DNA from: Beaufortia kweichowensis
Lineage: Eukaryota > Chordata > Actinopteri > Cypriniformes > Gastromyzontidae
Length of the DNA: 64,000 nt
Direction: 5' to 3'
Assembly: GCA_019155185.1 (NCBI GenBank)
Contig: CM032798.1
Coordinates: 5,531,501-5,595,500, forward strand
Shown: positions 23,601 through 35,073 of the stretch, in pieces
Numbering within the stretch: position 1 is the first letter of the stretch
Layout: each line of letters opens with the position of its first letter
Translations under genes and position numbers: made by a program
Notes under the pieces: model-generated
The model's input: the letters and a program-made list of their open reading frames with translations, nothing else
What the model was told of the DNA's origin: nothing
Databases searched by the model: none

Positions 23601-24526
23601 GATCATCTCCGTGTCCGCTGTCTATGGAGAATCAGCTTCAGGGAAATGTATCTGGCCGTCCTCGTGTGTCAATATTCACACATAAATATGGATGTCCTCG
23701 ATACATTTAACTAGCTCACACTTTGCATATTTAATAGTAGACACCGTGCAGAGTGAAGATTACCAATATTGTCAGGTTTCTCCCTCCAGTGTGTGGGCTG
23801 TAGGATATAAATACAGTGCGTGTAGATTTAAAGGACTGTCACTGTTGAGACGGCGGATTTATTTCGGCTCAGTGGATTTAGGTTACAGCCCTGTCAGTTT
23901 CCACGACTTTATACTGTACCAGTTTAATTTTGAATAAAGAACTATTAAATCTTATTAAAACAAAAAAAGGGAAAATATTTTGTTCAATAGCTTATTTGTA
24001 AATATTAATAATACAATAACGTTTACACATGCATGTCTTCGTTAAAAATAATATGCATTTGGCAGACACTTATCCAAACCAATTACAGGAACACTAAACA
24101 TTAACACTTGTTGAAACCCAAGAAATATGCAAACCTGTCATTGTCAGAAACATATAAAAAATAATTCTACAATAAATGTCACTCACTTGTTGAAGTAACA
24201 TTTTTATTGTAACGGTATCCACTATCACAAGCACAGATCTCAGGAAACTGTTATACAGCACTAGAAAACACAGTTTGCTCATTCTTTGCATTACAATCAT
24301 CAACAGTCAAGTACATGTAACACTTATCCAAATAAATACAATCATGAATGCTTATATTGCTTCTGTAACTTTGATGTTGTGCATTCCCTTAGTAACAATC
24401 CAAATATGAGGACCTTTTCTCATAACTTCTGTTGACACTGCCACATCTAGAATTGTACTACTGTATTAGTAGATTTACTGTAGGAGATCAAGTGGTTCTA
24501 AATGTAAATGAGATCGTACTTAGTTT
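23601..24526. other. RERE upstream region and eno1 3' untranslated region
   Basis: About 0.9 kb between the RERE promoter and the eno1 stop. A minus-strand AATAAA (TTTATT on the plus strand at 24204-24209) is a likely eno1 poly(A) signal. No BAH-domain exon is visible in any frame. Confidence 0.5.
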
Positions 24527-27500
24527 CTAGTTCAGTGGGTTTCTGAAATTTTTCCCAGCAAAGCGAGCTTTATCCCCCAGTTCCTCTTCAATTCTGTGCA
24601 TCAAGAAAACAAATCATGAATAACAGATATAGTTCTGACAAATTTATGAGGATAACTGTGCACAATTAAGATATCATAAGATTATCAGTTATATAAAATC
24701 TGTGACTCCATCTATGAAACCCAGTCTCATAGTAGTCTCAAAGTCTAATGATGAAATTAGAAGCATAAAAGAAGTCCTAGCCATAAAAATTGATGAAAAC
24801 AGGTAATGTGTGTTGCTGAGTTTTCACAGACAGGGTCACATCTATTTGGTTATTATATTTGCATTCTGATGAAAACAACCTAAGTTTACCTGAGGATCTG
24901 GTTGTACTTCGCCAAACGTTCAGAACGGCATGGGGCTCCCGTTTTAATCTGAATAAGTGGAAAATAAAATGGTTAAATAACAAACCAGAACAAATACAGA
25001 ATGAAATGTGTCATTTAAACAAATATGAATGAAGATTACTTAAAAAAACACATTGTACCTGTCCAGTGCAAAGCCCCACAACTAGGTCAGCAATAAATGT
25101 GTCCTCTGTTTCCCCAGAGCGATGACTCACCATCACACCCCAACCACTGGACTGAGCCATCTTACATCTGTGAAATGTCAATTAAATTGTTCAAAAGATA
25201 AAAATGTCTTTAGATTCTCTATATGAGCATTTATTATTACCACACATAACTATGGTACCCAAAAAGAATCTGCACACTTTATCTGAGAAAATGGATTTAA
25301 ACAAAGTTTATGTAAGGAGTAAATAAAGTCTAGAGTAGGCTACTATACTTTCACTGTTATCTAAACACTTTGAGTCATCAAAATATGTTTTGTAAATAAA
25401 CATCAAACGATCAGGGATGTGAAGAATTTAATGAGTAATGGGCACTTTAACACTGCCAAATTATTGCTTAATATCTGCGGGCACAGATTCCATGTGGGCC
25501 AACTCATTACTCTACAGATATATACATCTGTGATCATGATTTTGAACTCACGCTTGCAGGGACTCAGTAACACTACCAATTTGGTTGACTTTGAGCAACA
25601 GGCAGTTGCAAGCCTTGCTTTCCACTGCTTTAGCAATGCGTTTAGGGTTGGTAACTGTTAGATCATCTCCCACCACCTGGATGTTTGTGCTGTTGGTGAA
25701 ATTGGTCCAAGCCTCCCAATCATCCTGATCAAAGGGGTCCTCAATAGAGACCACTAAAATAGTGATAGAGGACAAAAAAGTTCTGCATGCTCTTATTGTT
25801 ACAATAATAGTAATCAAATTCCCCAAGAAAGGGAGAAATGACTGATGGATACCTGGGTAATCCTGAATAAAACTTTTGTAAAGGTCAGCAAGTTCATCAG
25901 GGCTGATATATCGACTGGGGTCATCAGGAGATTTGAAGTCAAGGTCATACTTCCCATCACGATAAAACTCTGAGGCAGCCACATCCATGCCAATCACAAT
26001 TTCATCGGTGTATCCAGCTTTACTGATGGCATTCTTCAACAGCTCCAGGGCTATTACAAGGATACAACAAGAGTTTCAATGAATTTAAAGTAAAGACATC
26101 ACAATTCTATACTCTCAGTGTGTTTTATTTGTTCCAATACCTTCTTTATTCTCCAGGATGTTGGGTGCAAATCCTCCCTCATCGCCAACATTGGTGGCAT
26201 CCTTTCCATACTTCTCCTTAATAACGTTCTTCAGATTGTGGTACACCTCTGCGCCAATGCGCATGGCCTCCTTAAAACTACTGGCCCCAACAGGAAGTAT
26301 CATGAACTCCTGCATGGCCAACTTATTGCCGGCATGTGAGCCACCGTTGATCACATTAAAGGCCTTCATGGAAACAAAACAAATGAACCTAATGCCAGTA
26401 TAGCAACATTATAGAACTTTTGAATGAATTTAACAGAATTTCTGGTAGCACAACACAAATATCAGTGCGCTTTTTCTCACCGGGACAGGCAGGATGACCT
26501 CTGGGTTTCCAGCGAGGTCTGCGATGTGGCGATATAGAGGAACACCTTTCTCTGCCGCTCCTGCCTTGCACACCGCCAGGGACACACCCAAGATGGCATT
26601 GGCTCCGAATTTAGCTGATGTTTAAATTCAAAACAAAATGTTTCATCATAATATCCTGAGGCAATGTTTGCTTGGGCAAATAACTGATTTCAAGGCTTTA
26701 ACAAACTTAATAAAGACTGTTAAGGGGAAACCATTTTAATGTGTACCACAAGCCCTTTCCTATTGTTAAATGTGTAAACATAGAAATATTATGAATTACA
26801 CTTGTTTTCTGTTCCATCCAATTCCAGCATGAACTGGTCAATCTTCTCTTGCTCAACTACAGTAATTCCCTATGTGACAGAGCAAAGAAATCATTTACCA
26901 AAGAAATCATTTAACAGAGATCATTACCAACCACTGACAATTACTTCAGATTTTTTCATCAGATATTAAAATATTCTCACCTGGCTGATCAGTGCAGGTG
27001 CAATAGTTTGATTCACATGCTCAACAGCCTTTGATACACCTGAATTGCACAAAAAAATAATGATTTAACAACATAGGAATATATACTAACAATTAAATAA
27101 GCACTAACATTTTTTTACGGTGCTACTTTGGGATTAAGTCATGCCCGCAATCAGAAATTTACAACTGTATGACTTACACAGCTGAAGCCACAAATCTATA
27201 GATCAGAAATGTGTCAGATTTCCAGAATTTGTCATTCAAGCATTAACCAGAAATATTCAATTGACATTAAAGTCATTCTGTGCATTTCATCACAGTTCAC
27301 TATATAATATTAATATACCACATCAAAACCAGAAACATTAAAGTCATTACATGCATTCTATCATAGTTCACTACATAATATTAATTAGGCACATCAAAGA
27401 TCGTTGCATCATTTATTGTTGTGATTTGCATGCTAAACAAGCATTACACACATTTTCATCATACACATTGGACATGTCATTCTAATTAAGGCCCAGCAAA

Positions 27501-28058
27501 GCAGAATATAAAACTAACAATATATTAGATCAATTTTCACTTGTCCACCAAGTACCTCTTAACACAAAACTGTACCAGTATTTGATCAGTACTTTTATTA
27601 AGTACTCTTTTACAATCTAAAAGGAAAGAGATGTGAAGAAAGATTGAAAATTTCTGTAAATAAAGCTAGCAAAAAAAGCAATTTTATAGTGCATGTAATG
27701 TGTAATGTGATTTCTCATATTTCATCTTCATTTGAGTTGTAAAATATTACCTTTGCCCAGGTAACGTGACTTATCGTTGTCTCTTAGCTCTAAAGCCTCA
27801 TAAATTCCAGTAGATGCTCCACTGGGGACAGCAGCCCGAAACAAACCTGTTGAAAGATCACCAGTGGTAGATGTTTATGTGCTGGGCAACCTGATTTAAC
27901 CTCTCTACATTAAACCATCTTCAGTTTCGACTTTATCCTGTTCTCTGTAGTTTCCAATGAAATGGGGAATCACCTTTTTCTGTGCAGAGGTCTACCTCCA
28001 CAGTGGGGTTACCCCTAGAATCAAAAATTTCACGTGCGTGTATCTTCAGGATAGACAT
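24527..28058 (-). CDS. eno1: alpha-enolase (2-phosphoglycerate dehydratase), one-base insertion in exon 9 of coding
   Basis: Enolase converts 2-phosphoglycerate to phosphoenolpyruvate in glycolysis, in the cytosol, as a magnesium-dependent dimer. Eleven coding exons: 27974-28058, 27751-27846, 26981-27039, 26800-26869, 26481-26614, 26141-26363, 25853-26050, 25552-25753, 25059-25168, 24890-24948 and 24527-24593. Seen motifs include HAREIFDSRGNPTVEVDL, PSGASTGIYEALELRD, NGGSHAGNK, GDEGGFAPN, IGMDVAASEF, SIEDPFDQDDW, VVGDDLTVTN, LLLKVNQIG, VSHRSGETEDTF and KTGAPCRSERLAKYNQ, which hold all the metal and catalytic residues. Corrected length is 433 residues, normal for the family. In exon 25059-25168 the plus strand has five C at 25138-25142 where the frame needs four. 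As written the frame shifts after GW and stops before the lysine of KTGAP. For an essential gene with otherwise perfect exons I suspect a sequence error. A neighbour of RERE in human too. Confidence 0.95.
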
Positions 28059-28061
28059 ACT

Positions 28062-28985
28062 TCTGGAAATTAAAAAAGTTAGATTTGCTTAAAAGTCAGA
28101 AATGATGAAATTAAGCATTCTGTATCCAGCTTTCAACCATGTGCATTGTACATTAAAGGGTGTGCATGAGAAGCTCAGATCTACTGTAATAGGATTAGCA
28201 GCTGTCGCTCACTGGTGATAATGCTAGAAACCGAAGACAAAAATCCTGCTCAACTAGTCTAATCGTTTTTTCACATAACTACAAAAGACTCGTAGAGAAT
28301 CAACAATATTATTTGTCCAGTATTATGGGTGCTAATGGCCAGTCTCAAAAGCATTCAGTTCCAGGCTCATGTCTTCCAGGAATCAGATGTCTTTCATGTA
28401 TAGTTTGTTCTACAAATATTTAATCTCATTACAACTTGTATGAAACGTGTGGGCGTGATGGAAAGCACGACTCATCGCTGACTGCGCGTCCTCAGTGTCA
28501 CGTGCTTTGTAATGCTAATTTAACACTTCATGTTTGTCACGCTCAAATCGAACATGTGGACAATAACGATGATTTAATGCTTTTTGAATAAAACAAAAAC
28601 TAATACGATATATTACAACTCAGTTATTTCAAAAATATAAATAAATCTAAACAGGATACTAAGATTGCCCAAGGCTACACAATCAAAGCGTCATTTCATA
28701 TAAATTAAAGCGCAATGTTTACTAAAATTTGGGTATGGTTATAGTTTACAACACACTTACTTACCTTAAGGAATCGGTTTAACTAAAGAGCAAAATGAAG
28801 AAATCTGCGTGAATTAAACAACTGCTTAATTCAATCTCTCATTGAAGTTCACAGAGGACGTCAGTCAGTGTGCGCTCACTGGCTGCTGCTCACGCTCACC
28901 GTCATTCATTAGGGCCAATAGAAATATACTAACGTAGCAGAATGGCACTTTACCATGAAACCGAGCTATAAAATGGGCGGGGCTT
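28062..28985 (-). promoter_or_regulatory. eno1 intron 1, non-coding exon 1 and promoter
   Basis: A non-coding first exon ends at 28765 on the minus strand with a strong donor (AAG followed by GTAAGTAAG). The second exon starts four bases before the ATG at 28062. Upstream, near 28915-28985, are a GC box (GGGCGGGG on the plus strand), a TATA-like ATAAAA and an inverted CCAAT. Intron 1 holds CACGTG at 28499-28504 and a pair of CGTG cores near 28444-28456. Confidence 0.6.
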
Positions 28986-31260
28986 TGCGGCCCGGATGTT
29001 GCCCCTTTTTGTTAGGCATAAACAAAGGATCCAAAATTACGATCGAGTTTTTAGTCTTTACTTAAACGTGTCATTTTTATTTCTGTTGAAGTTTCACACT
29101 GTAATTTTTAAATGCAGACTGTTGCTAAAGCGGACTGTGCACAACACGTGCTATCTGTTACTTTTATCAACGCAGTTGGAGGTTTACCAATCAAAGTCGT
29201 CTATGATGATTAGATACGCATTAATAGAACGTTTAAATGATTAAAAGATTGTATCTCCGTGTTTGAAATTAACAGCTTTGCGATGATATTTAACGACCAT
29301 ATTTTTAGTGCAAAATTATGTGTAGTACGACAACAGGTGATTAGAGATGCAGCTCATTTGAGAATTGGACTTTCTGAACCGTAATGCACGTCCCTGAGGA
29401 AAACGGTAATTATCCAGCGACGCTTATCTGACATGATACAATGGAGGAAATAGTCCCCCCCCCTGTAATGCAACGTACAATATCGTTTATTAAAATACAA
29501 TATTTTTATTTGCCATGGTTTTGCGAAATTTTAAAATATGAAAAAATGTAATAGCCTTATAAGATAACAGCGGTTCTCCCATGGAATATTCACAAAAACT
29601 TGCAAAAAATCTTTTTTAAATAATAGTAAAAAATTAAAACTGTGTATTTTGTCATTGTTGCCCATGCAAACACACAAAAAGCAAACAGAAATAATATTTC
29701 AAAATATTATTGTTCATGTTATTATCTATTGGGGAAAGTGATGCAACAACACAAGGCACAATAGAGTGTTTGTGTGTTAGAGAATCCTGGCAACCCATTC
29801 CCTTGGGCCAGTAATCCCTCAGGTCACTGACCCCACCCTTCCTTCCTCCACCCCCCCCCCCTCTCTCTCTCTCACTCACAGTCTTTCTCTCTTTGCACCT
29901 TTCCTCCCACACAGATACACTTCCTCTGTCTAAACACTCTTATTCTTCCTAGAATCGCCAGTCCATCCAAGTTTGATTCGATTACTCTCACATGGTAGTT
30001 CCCTTGTGCACAGTTTGTTTCGTGGATATGGTTGATGTTATGGTTGCTTCTCTCAGGTACATGATTTCTCAGGAGGCCTCCCTGACAGCCAGATGATCCC
30101 CATGTTCTTCCATCCTTTCGCCTCACAAATCAGACCTCAGGGATCTCATTAGCAATCCACACAGATTGTGGATATAGTGAGGCATTGACCTGTTGCTGGG
30201 GAAACACTGCTCTCTCTGTGTCCCAGCACAAACTCCTCCCTGAGTTCTCTGTCTTTTGTCTAATTCTTTGTCCATATTCTAAAATGTGATTCATTAGTAG
30301 TGAAATTTATTTATCAACTACATAAACGATTTACATAACTCATACATGTGGTATTCATAATTTTTATACATGCATTATATTAACAAACATTAGATTTGTT
30401 GGAATACGTGAGTTAATACAGTAGCAAAGCAAAACGTATCTGTAGCTTTGCGTGAACTGTGCCTCATTTGACTTTTACCTGCCTGCCCTTTTCAAAGCAG
30501 ATCAACTGATGTTACTGAACTGTGACACATCATCTATGTATCCTAAAAAGACCATAAACACAAGCACTTAATTTTCCAAATGAAAACTTAAATATTGCAA
30601 ACAGGGAGTAAATGTGTTTTTATTTTTATGGACATACACCCTACTGATAAAGTGGCCTTTTTCCATTCACAAAAATGTATTGCTAACACATCTTATTATT
30701 TTTTAAAAGTGGGCAAATTTACCCTTAATGCATTTTCATTTTCTTTACTGTTAAGTTATAAAATGAGAACATACTTTCACTTTTCAAATTACACTTCTAG
30801 GCCAGCCTGAATTTAATAGTCGGATTGATTGATTTATAAAATAATATATTGGCATGGAAGGATGCCTTGGTTCTGAGCTGTCAATAGTGATTTTATATTT
30901 CAGATTTTTAGTGTTTTAAATAAATATCATATAAATATAGATTTTAGTTTTAATAAGCTTTTGTGTAAAATATCTAAAGGATAAATTGTAAATATATAGA
31001 GAACAAAGTAAGTAATGTGGAAGTTGATCTATGAGTTTCATTTCCGCTGTTAACATAAATTATCTATTTATTGCCTCAACTAAGGTTATTATTAGTGTAA
31101 ACACTCTGTAAAAGCAAAACACAGAACACATTTATTGCATATATTTGTTAAATACTGATTCCAGTAATCTTTTAATAATAGATATTACTTTTTATAATTT
31201 TGTGATGAACACTGGTAACAATAAGACTAATGAATCGAGTAAAGGAGGCTTATTTTTTTC
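28986..31260. other. intergenic region between eno1 and the mir-200 cluster
   Basis: No gene recognised. There is a C homopolymer near 29455 and a C-run followed by a CT microsatellite at about 29848-29876. The small open frames are not conserved-looking. Confidence 0.5.
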
Positions 31261-31760
31261 AGATCCCTAAAGACTAACCCAGAACAAGAGACACTGAGCA
31301 TTGGGCGTGGTCTTTTTGAAGGTTAAAAGCTTGCCTCATATGTGTACTCAGAAAACCAGAGGCCCTGCCATACTAAACTAACCAATCACAGAGCAGAAGA
31401 CACACCTGCTTATAGAAGAAAGGAGATGATTGGTTGCAGCGTAAAAATGACACCTGGGCAGGGCTCCAAGGTGTACCTGAAAACCTAGATGTTTTGTAGG
31501 AACAGTTTCTTCGCTTCAGGAGCTTTAGGAGATTGTGTTTCTTCTGTGAGAACCCATCGTATTCTCCTTTCTTTTCCTGCATCTTCATCAACGTCCTTCG
31601 AACGGGTTTGAGAGGTTCGGTCAAACATCGAAGAAGAAATCATACCTTTAACAACAGAAAAGAACAGGAAGTGATCTTCTTCAGCTAAAGCAGCACTGCG
31701 ACACAATGGCATCTCTTGTCCATGACTCCACACTGAATGACCGCAACAGGAATTGATAGG
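31261..31760 (+). promoter_or_regulatory. candidate promoter region of the mir-200b/200a/429 primary transcript
   Basis: A 500-base block, 1.2-1.7 kb upstream of mir-200b, stands out from its AT-rich surroundings by more balanced composition. It has two CACCTG E-boxes (31403-31408 and 31451-31456) and CCAAT motifs in both orientations (31381 region and 31428 region). In mammals ZEB1/ZEB2 repress this cluster through such E-boxes. Placement is inference. Confidence 0.35.
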
Positions 31761-32904
31761 GTAACTAGTTATTTTTGTTTTAAGTTTAACAGATTAGCCA
31801 AATGCAAATGCAATTGAAATATTTGTACATTTGATTTGATAATATCAACAGTTAAAATTAAAATGCTGTTTTAAACTAGTCGAAAAAGACCATTACATAA
31901 TGACTGAATGAGACAATAATGATCTTTTTTTATTCTCTATAATTTATATAGGTTTAAATTGAATCATAAATAACATTTAATATGAAATTTGTGTAATTTT
32001 TGTGTAATTTTTCAAACCAAAAGGATTATGGGTGCCCACAATGTTAACTTTAACTTCCGTAATATGTCAAACCTGTTTGATCAGTTCAAAACAAAAGGGC
32101 ATGAAACTGAATTTATTTTATAAGCAAACCATTTTAAAGAAAATAAATCATGCATTTTGAAATAGTAGTTTTTAACATTATACATAATGTTACATAAATT
32201 TGTACTGTAAAATGTAAAGTTAAAATTACTTGTTTTATCTAAGAGGAAATTTATAAAGATTTAGAAAGCAAACAACACACACCCATAACACCTCACACAC
32301 AATTATTTTGCTCATATGGGCAAAACATAATAACTCACTGTTAACTGGATTCAGTAGTAAGAGTTATCTAATATCATCTAACGTACATGTGAGAGGTCAG
32401 TCAGGTGCACACTCAAGTGTAGGTGACAAAAGATCAGCCATTTTGATTAGCATGACTAAGCGCTTTCCTAGCCACCTACATTGTGGGATTTGGAAGGTGA
32501 CACAATTTGTTTTGATGAAGAAACATCCAATTAGTTTAAGTCTCCCAGGCCTGTGGTTTCTCCAGTGATGTCTCAGAGGTTTACGGTTGCCAGGGAGGCA
32601 GGCCAGGGCATCGATTAACATATTGTACATGTATTAAATAAACCTGTGGGGTTGGATTTTTTTAAATGATACGAAAATATTGTGAAATTATACAAGTGAG
32701 AATAGTCAGCTAAGGGTGGTCGTGAGGTACAAGCCATTTAATAGATATATATAACGCTATAATAGAGACAAGGAGATAATAATGAACAAACACCTCACAA
32801 TACTGATGCCACCACAATAGCCTAAGTAATCAAACAATTTGAAGAAAATAGCCACATAGGATTAAAATAATGTGACAAGCCATTAAAGAACTATTCGAAT
32901 GGAT

Positions 32905-33000
32905 TATCCGGATGTTCATCTCCATCTTACGAGGCAGTTTTGGATGTTATTTGTTTTTCTAATACTGCCTGGTAATGATGCAGATGGTCGTCCACATGCA
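32905..33000 (+). ncRNA. mir200b: mir-200b microRNA hairpin
   Basis: The 3' arm at 32960-32981 carries the miR-200b/c/429 seed AATACTG followed by CCTGGTAATGATG. The 5' arm (32923-32944) begins CATCTTACGAGG, the usual star-strand start of this family, and pairs back with the 3' arm across a short T-rich loop. miR-200b targets ZEB1/ZEB2 and maintains epithelial identity. Orientation and order (200b, 200a, 429) match the vertebrate cluster, which in human lies next to C1orf159. Confidence 0.95.
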
Positions 33001-33164
33001 TCGTTAAAAGAGCTTTGCATCTGGGTGTGGACAGGCTGACTATGCAAATACACACAAATACGCAATGGAAAGTATGTCATACTCAAATTATTTACTTTGT
33101 AAGTTGATCCTGATTTGTTTTGATTTAGTTATTATGATGTCAAAGAAGTTCACAGGTTTTTCAT

Positions 33165-33255
33165 TGCCCCTAGGGTACATCTTACCTGACAGTGCTTGGC
33201 TGTTTACTGAGGTTCTAACACTGTCTGGTAACGATGCATTCTGGGGGTTTTATTA
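33165..33255 (+). ncRNA. mir200a: mir-200a microRNA hairpin
   Basis: The 3' arm at 33216-33237 has the miR-200a/141 seed AACACTG followed by TCTGGTAACGATG. The 5' arm at 33178-33199 starts CATCTTACCTGACAG. The mature start lies 256 bases after that of mir-200b, so both very probably come from one primary transcript. The one-base seed difference from miR-200b gives it a different target set. Confidence 0.95.
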
Positions 33256-34084
33256 CCAGGAGGCTTCAAATTCTCTAGTAATATAAATTCTCTTGTAATA
33301 CATAACAACACAAAATACTTAAGACATCAATAGCCAACAGTAAGACCTGTCAAGATAGCCTGCAGAATGAGTAAAAATAAATTAAGAGTAAATAAATAAG
33401 AGAGAAGGATTGATACTTCATCTCAGTATTATCAAGGGATTCCCGGTTAGCCATTACTATAGTTTTCATCGCAGAAATGCCATCATAAATGTCACAAAAG
33501 TCATTCCTCTGCTCTCACACACCCTCTAATGTCTAAGTCAATTATGGGTTCATCCTGTCTTTCTTCTGTCTTATTGTGTGCGTGACACCTGAGATCTGTG
33601 TGAGAAAAGAAGTATTTCAATGATGTTCACTTCTTCCATTCACGTGTGAAGGAGGAAGTAAAGTATTAAAGATGACTGAGGCTGGTAAAAGTAGCTTTAT
33701 GCTATTAATTTAAAATCAGTTTTAACTTATAATATTAGTTGTAAAAATTAAGTTTAAAGATAAAAATTAATTGCACATATTCTGAGCCATAGCATCTATT
33801 CTGATCAAGGGTCAATGTTATGGTTTCATCTAACAAAACCTTCTTAACTTATTCTATCTTTGGCTGACACTTGTAGCAGATCCTTTGGGTTTACTGTGAA
33901 CTGTAGGTCTGTCATGAATCTCTCTTTGCACTGCATTCTTCACTAACATCATATTAACATCAAGTTTCATTCTCTTGAAATATAAATGCTCTAATTCTGT
34001 CATTCCCTGTATGTCTGTTTCCATCTCTCCTACAGTCTCATGATTACCGAACCTTCTTCTGCCTCTCCACTGCAGTAAAATCCT

Positions 34085-34165
34085 TTGATTTGTGCCTTAC
34101 CAGGCAAGTTTAGATGTTGATACTCTGTCTAATACTGCCTGGTAATGCCATCAATCACAAGGAAT
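34085..34165 (+). ncRNA. mir429: mir-429 microRNA hairpin
   Basis: The 3' arm at 34130-34151 has the seed AATACTG and the miR-429-type tail GGTAATGCCAT. The 5' arm near 34093-34114 reads CCTTACCAGGCAAG and pairs with it. It lies 914 bases after mir-200a. The base after ACTG is C (ACTGCCTGG) where miR-429 as I remember it has T (ACTGTCTGG), so the middle of the molecule is miR-200b-like while the 3' end is miR-429-like. Confidence 0.9.
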
Positions 34166-34169
34166 TTGA

Positions 34170-35070
34170 TCGCCATATTTCTTTTTCCTCTGCACCTACA
34201 CTGCCAGTATTATATAATTATTTGATATAATAATTTGTAAAATTGTTTCTTTAACACTGTTTAGAATGACAGAAATACACAAAACTATGCCTTGCATTTT
34301 AGTATCCTAATTTTTAATCATATTGTTGAATTGTACAATTGTATTAGTTTAATGTATACTGCATGTAAATTGTATTTTACATAAAAGCAATAAAACTGAA
34401 TTACATGGAAATGTGTATTTGTATTTTGTGTCTGATTCTACAATAAGTAATTATTAGTTATTTGAAACATATTTTCTTTTGACCTGAAATTAAGTTTAAA
34501 AAGACGTTTTAAACAAAGAAATGCAAATTGAATTGTAAACCGAAGAAAAACTTTGTGATATTTTAATTCACTAAAATAAACAAAACATGGGCAAATATAG
34601 GCATTGGTTCCAGTAACCAAGTTAACTAATTTGAACAAAAGCCTAGGGTGTTTTTTCTACAGAAGCACTAAAGATGCTCTTTGGGACAGGGATAATAGTA
34701 GTTAATAGGAGTTAATGTCAGCTTGAGTAGCCTACATACATAAGTACCAGTACAATATACATTTTTTTAAATACTAACAAATTCTGAAAATAACTTTATT
34801 AACTTTAATTAATATATTTATTATACATTGTATTTTAATTGTATTAAAGTTATTTAAAAAAAAGTTTTCCTTACTTTTGGATCCTATGGAAGGGCAGTAG
34901 GGCAGCATGGTTTTATCCTCCAGTCCACTAGATGGCAGCATCTACCTCACATTTCCCGCTGTTTACAACCACGAGGGAATCTGACCATTAACTACTTCCT
35001 TATCACGCCTGCGACATATTTTAAAATAAAACAAAATCATTCTTTCAAAAATATTTTTAGTTGGTGATTA
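34170..35070. other. region between mir-429 and ppil1, including the ppil1 promoter
   Basis: Very AT-rich to about 34860, with nothing coding. The last 200 bases become more balanced and presumably contain the ppil1 start site. Confidence 0.45.
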
Positions 35071-35073
35071 GAT

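Noticed and set aside
33065..33286. 73-residue frame across mir-200a
   Set aside because: Coincidental frame over the microRNA hairpin.
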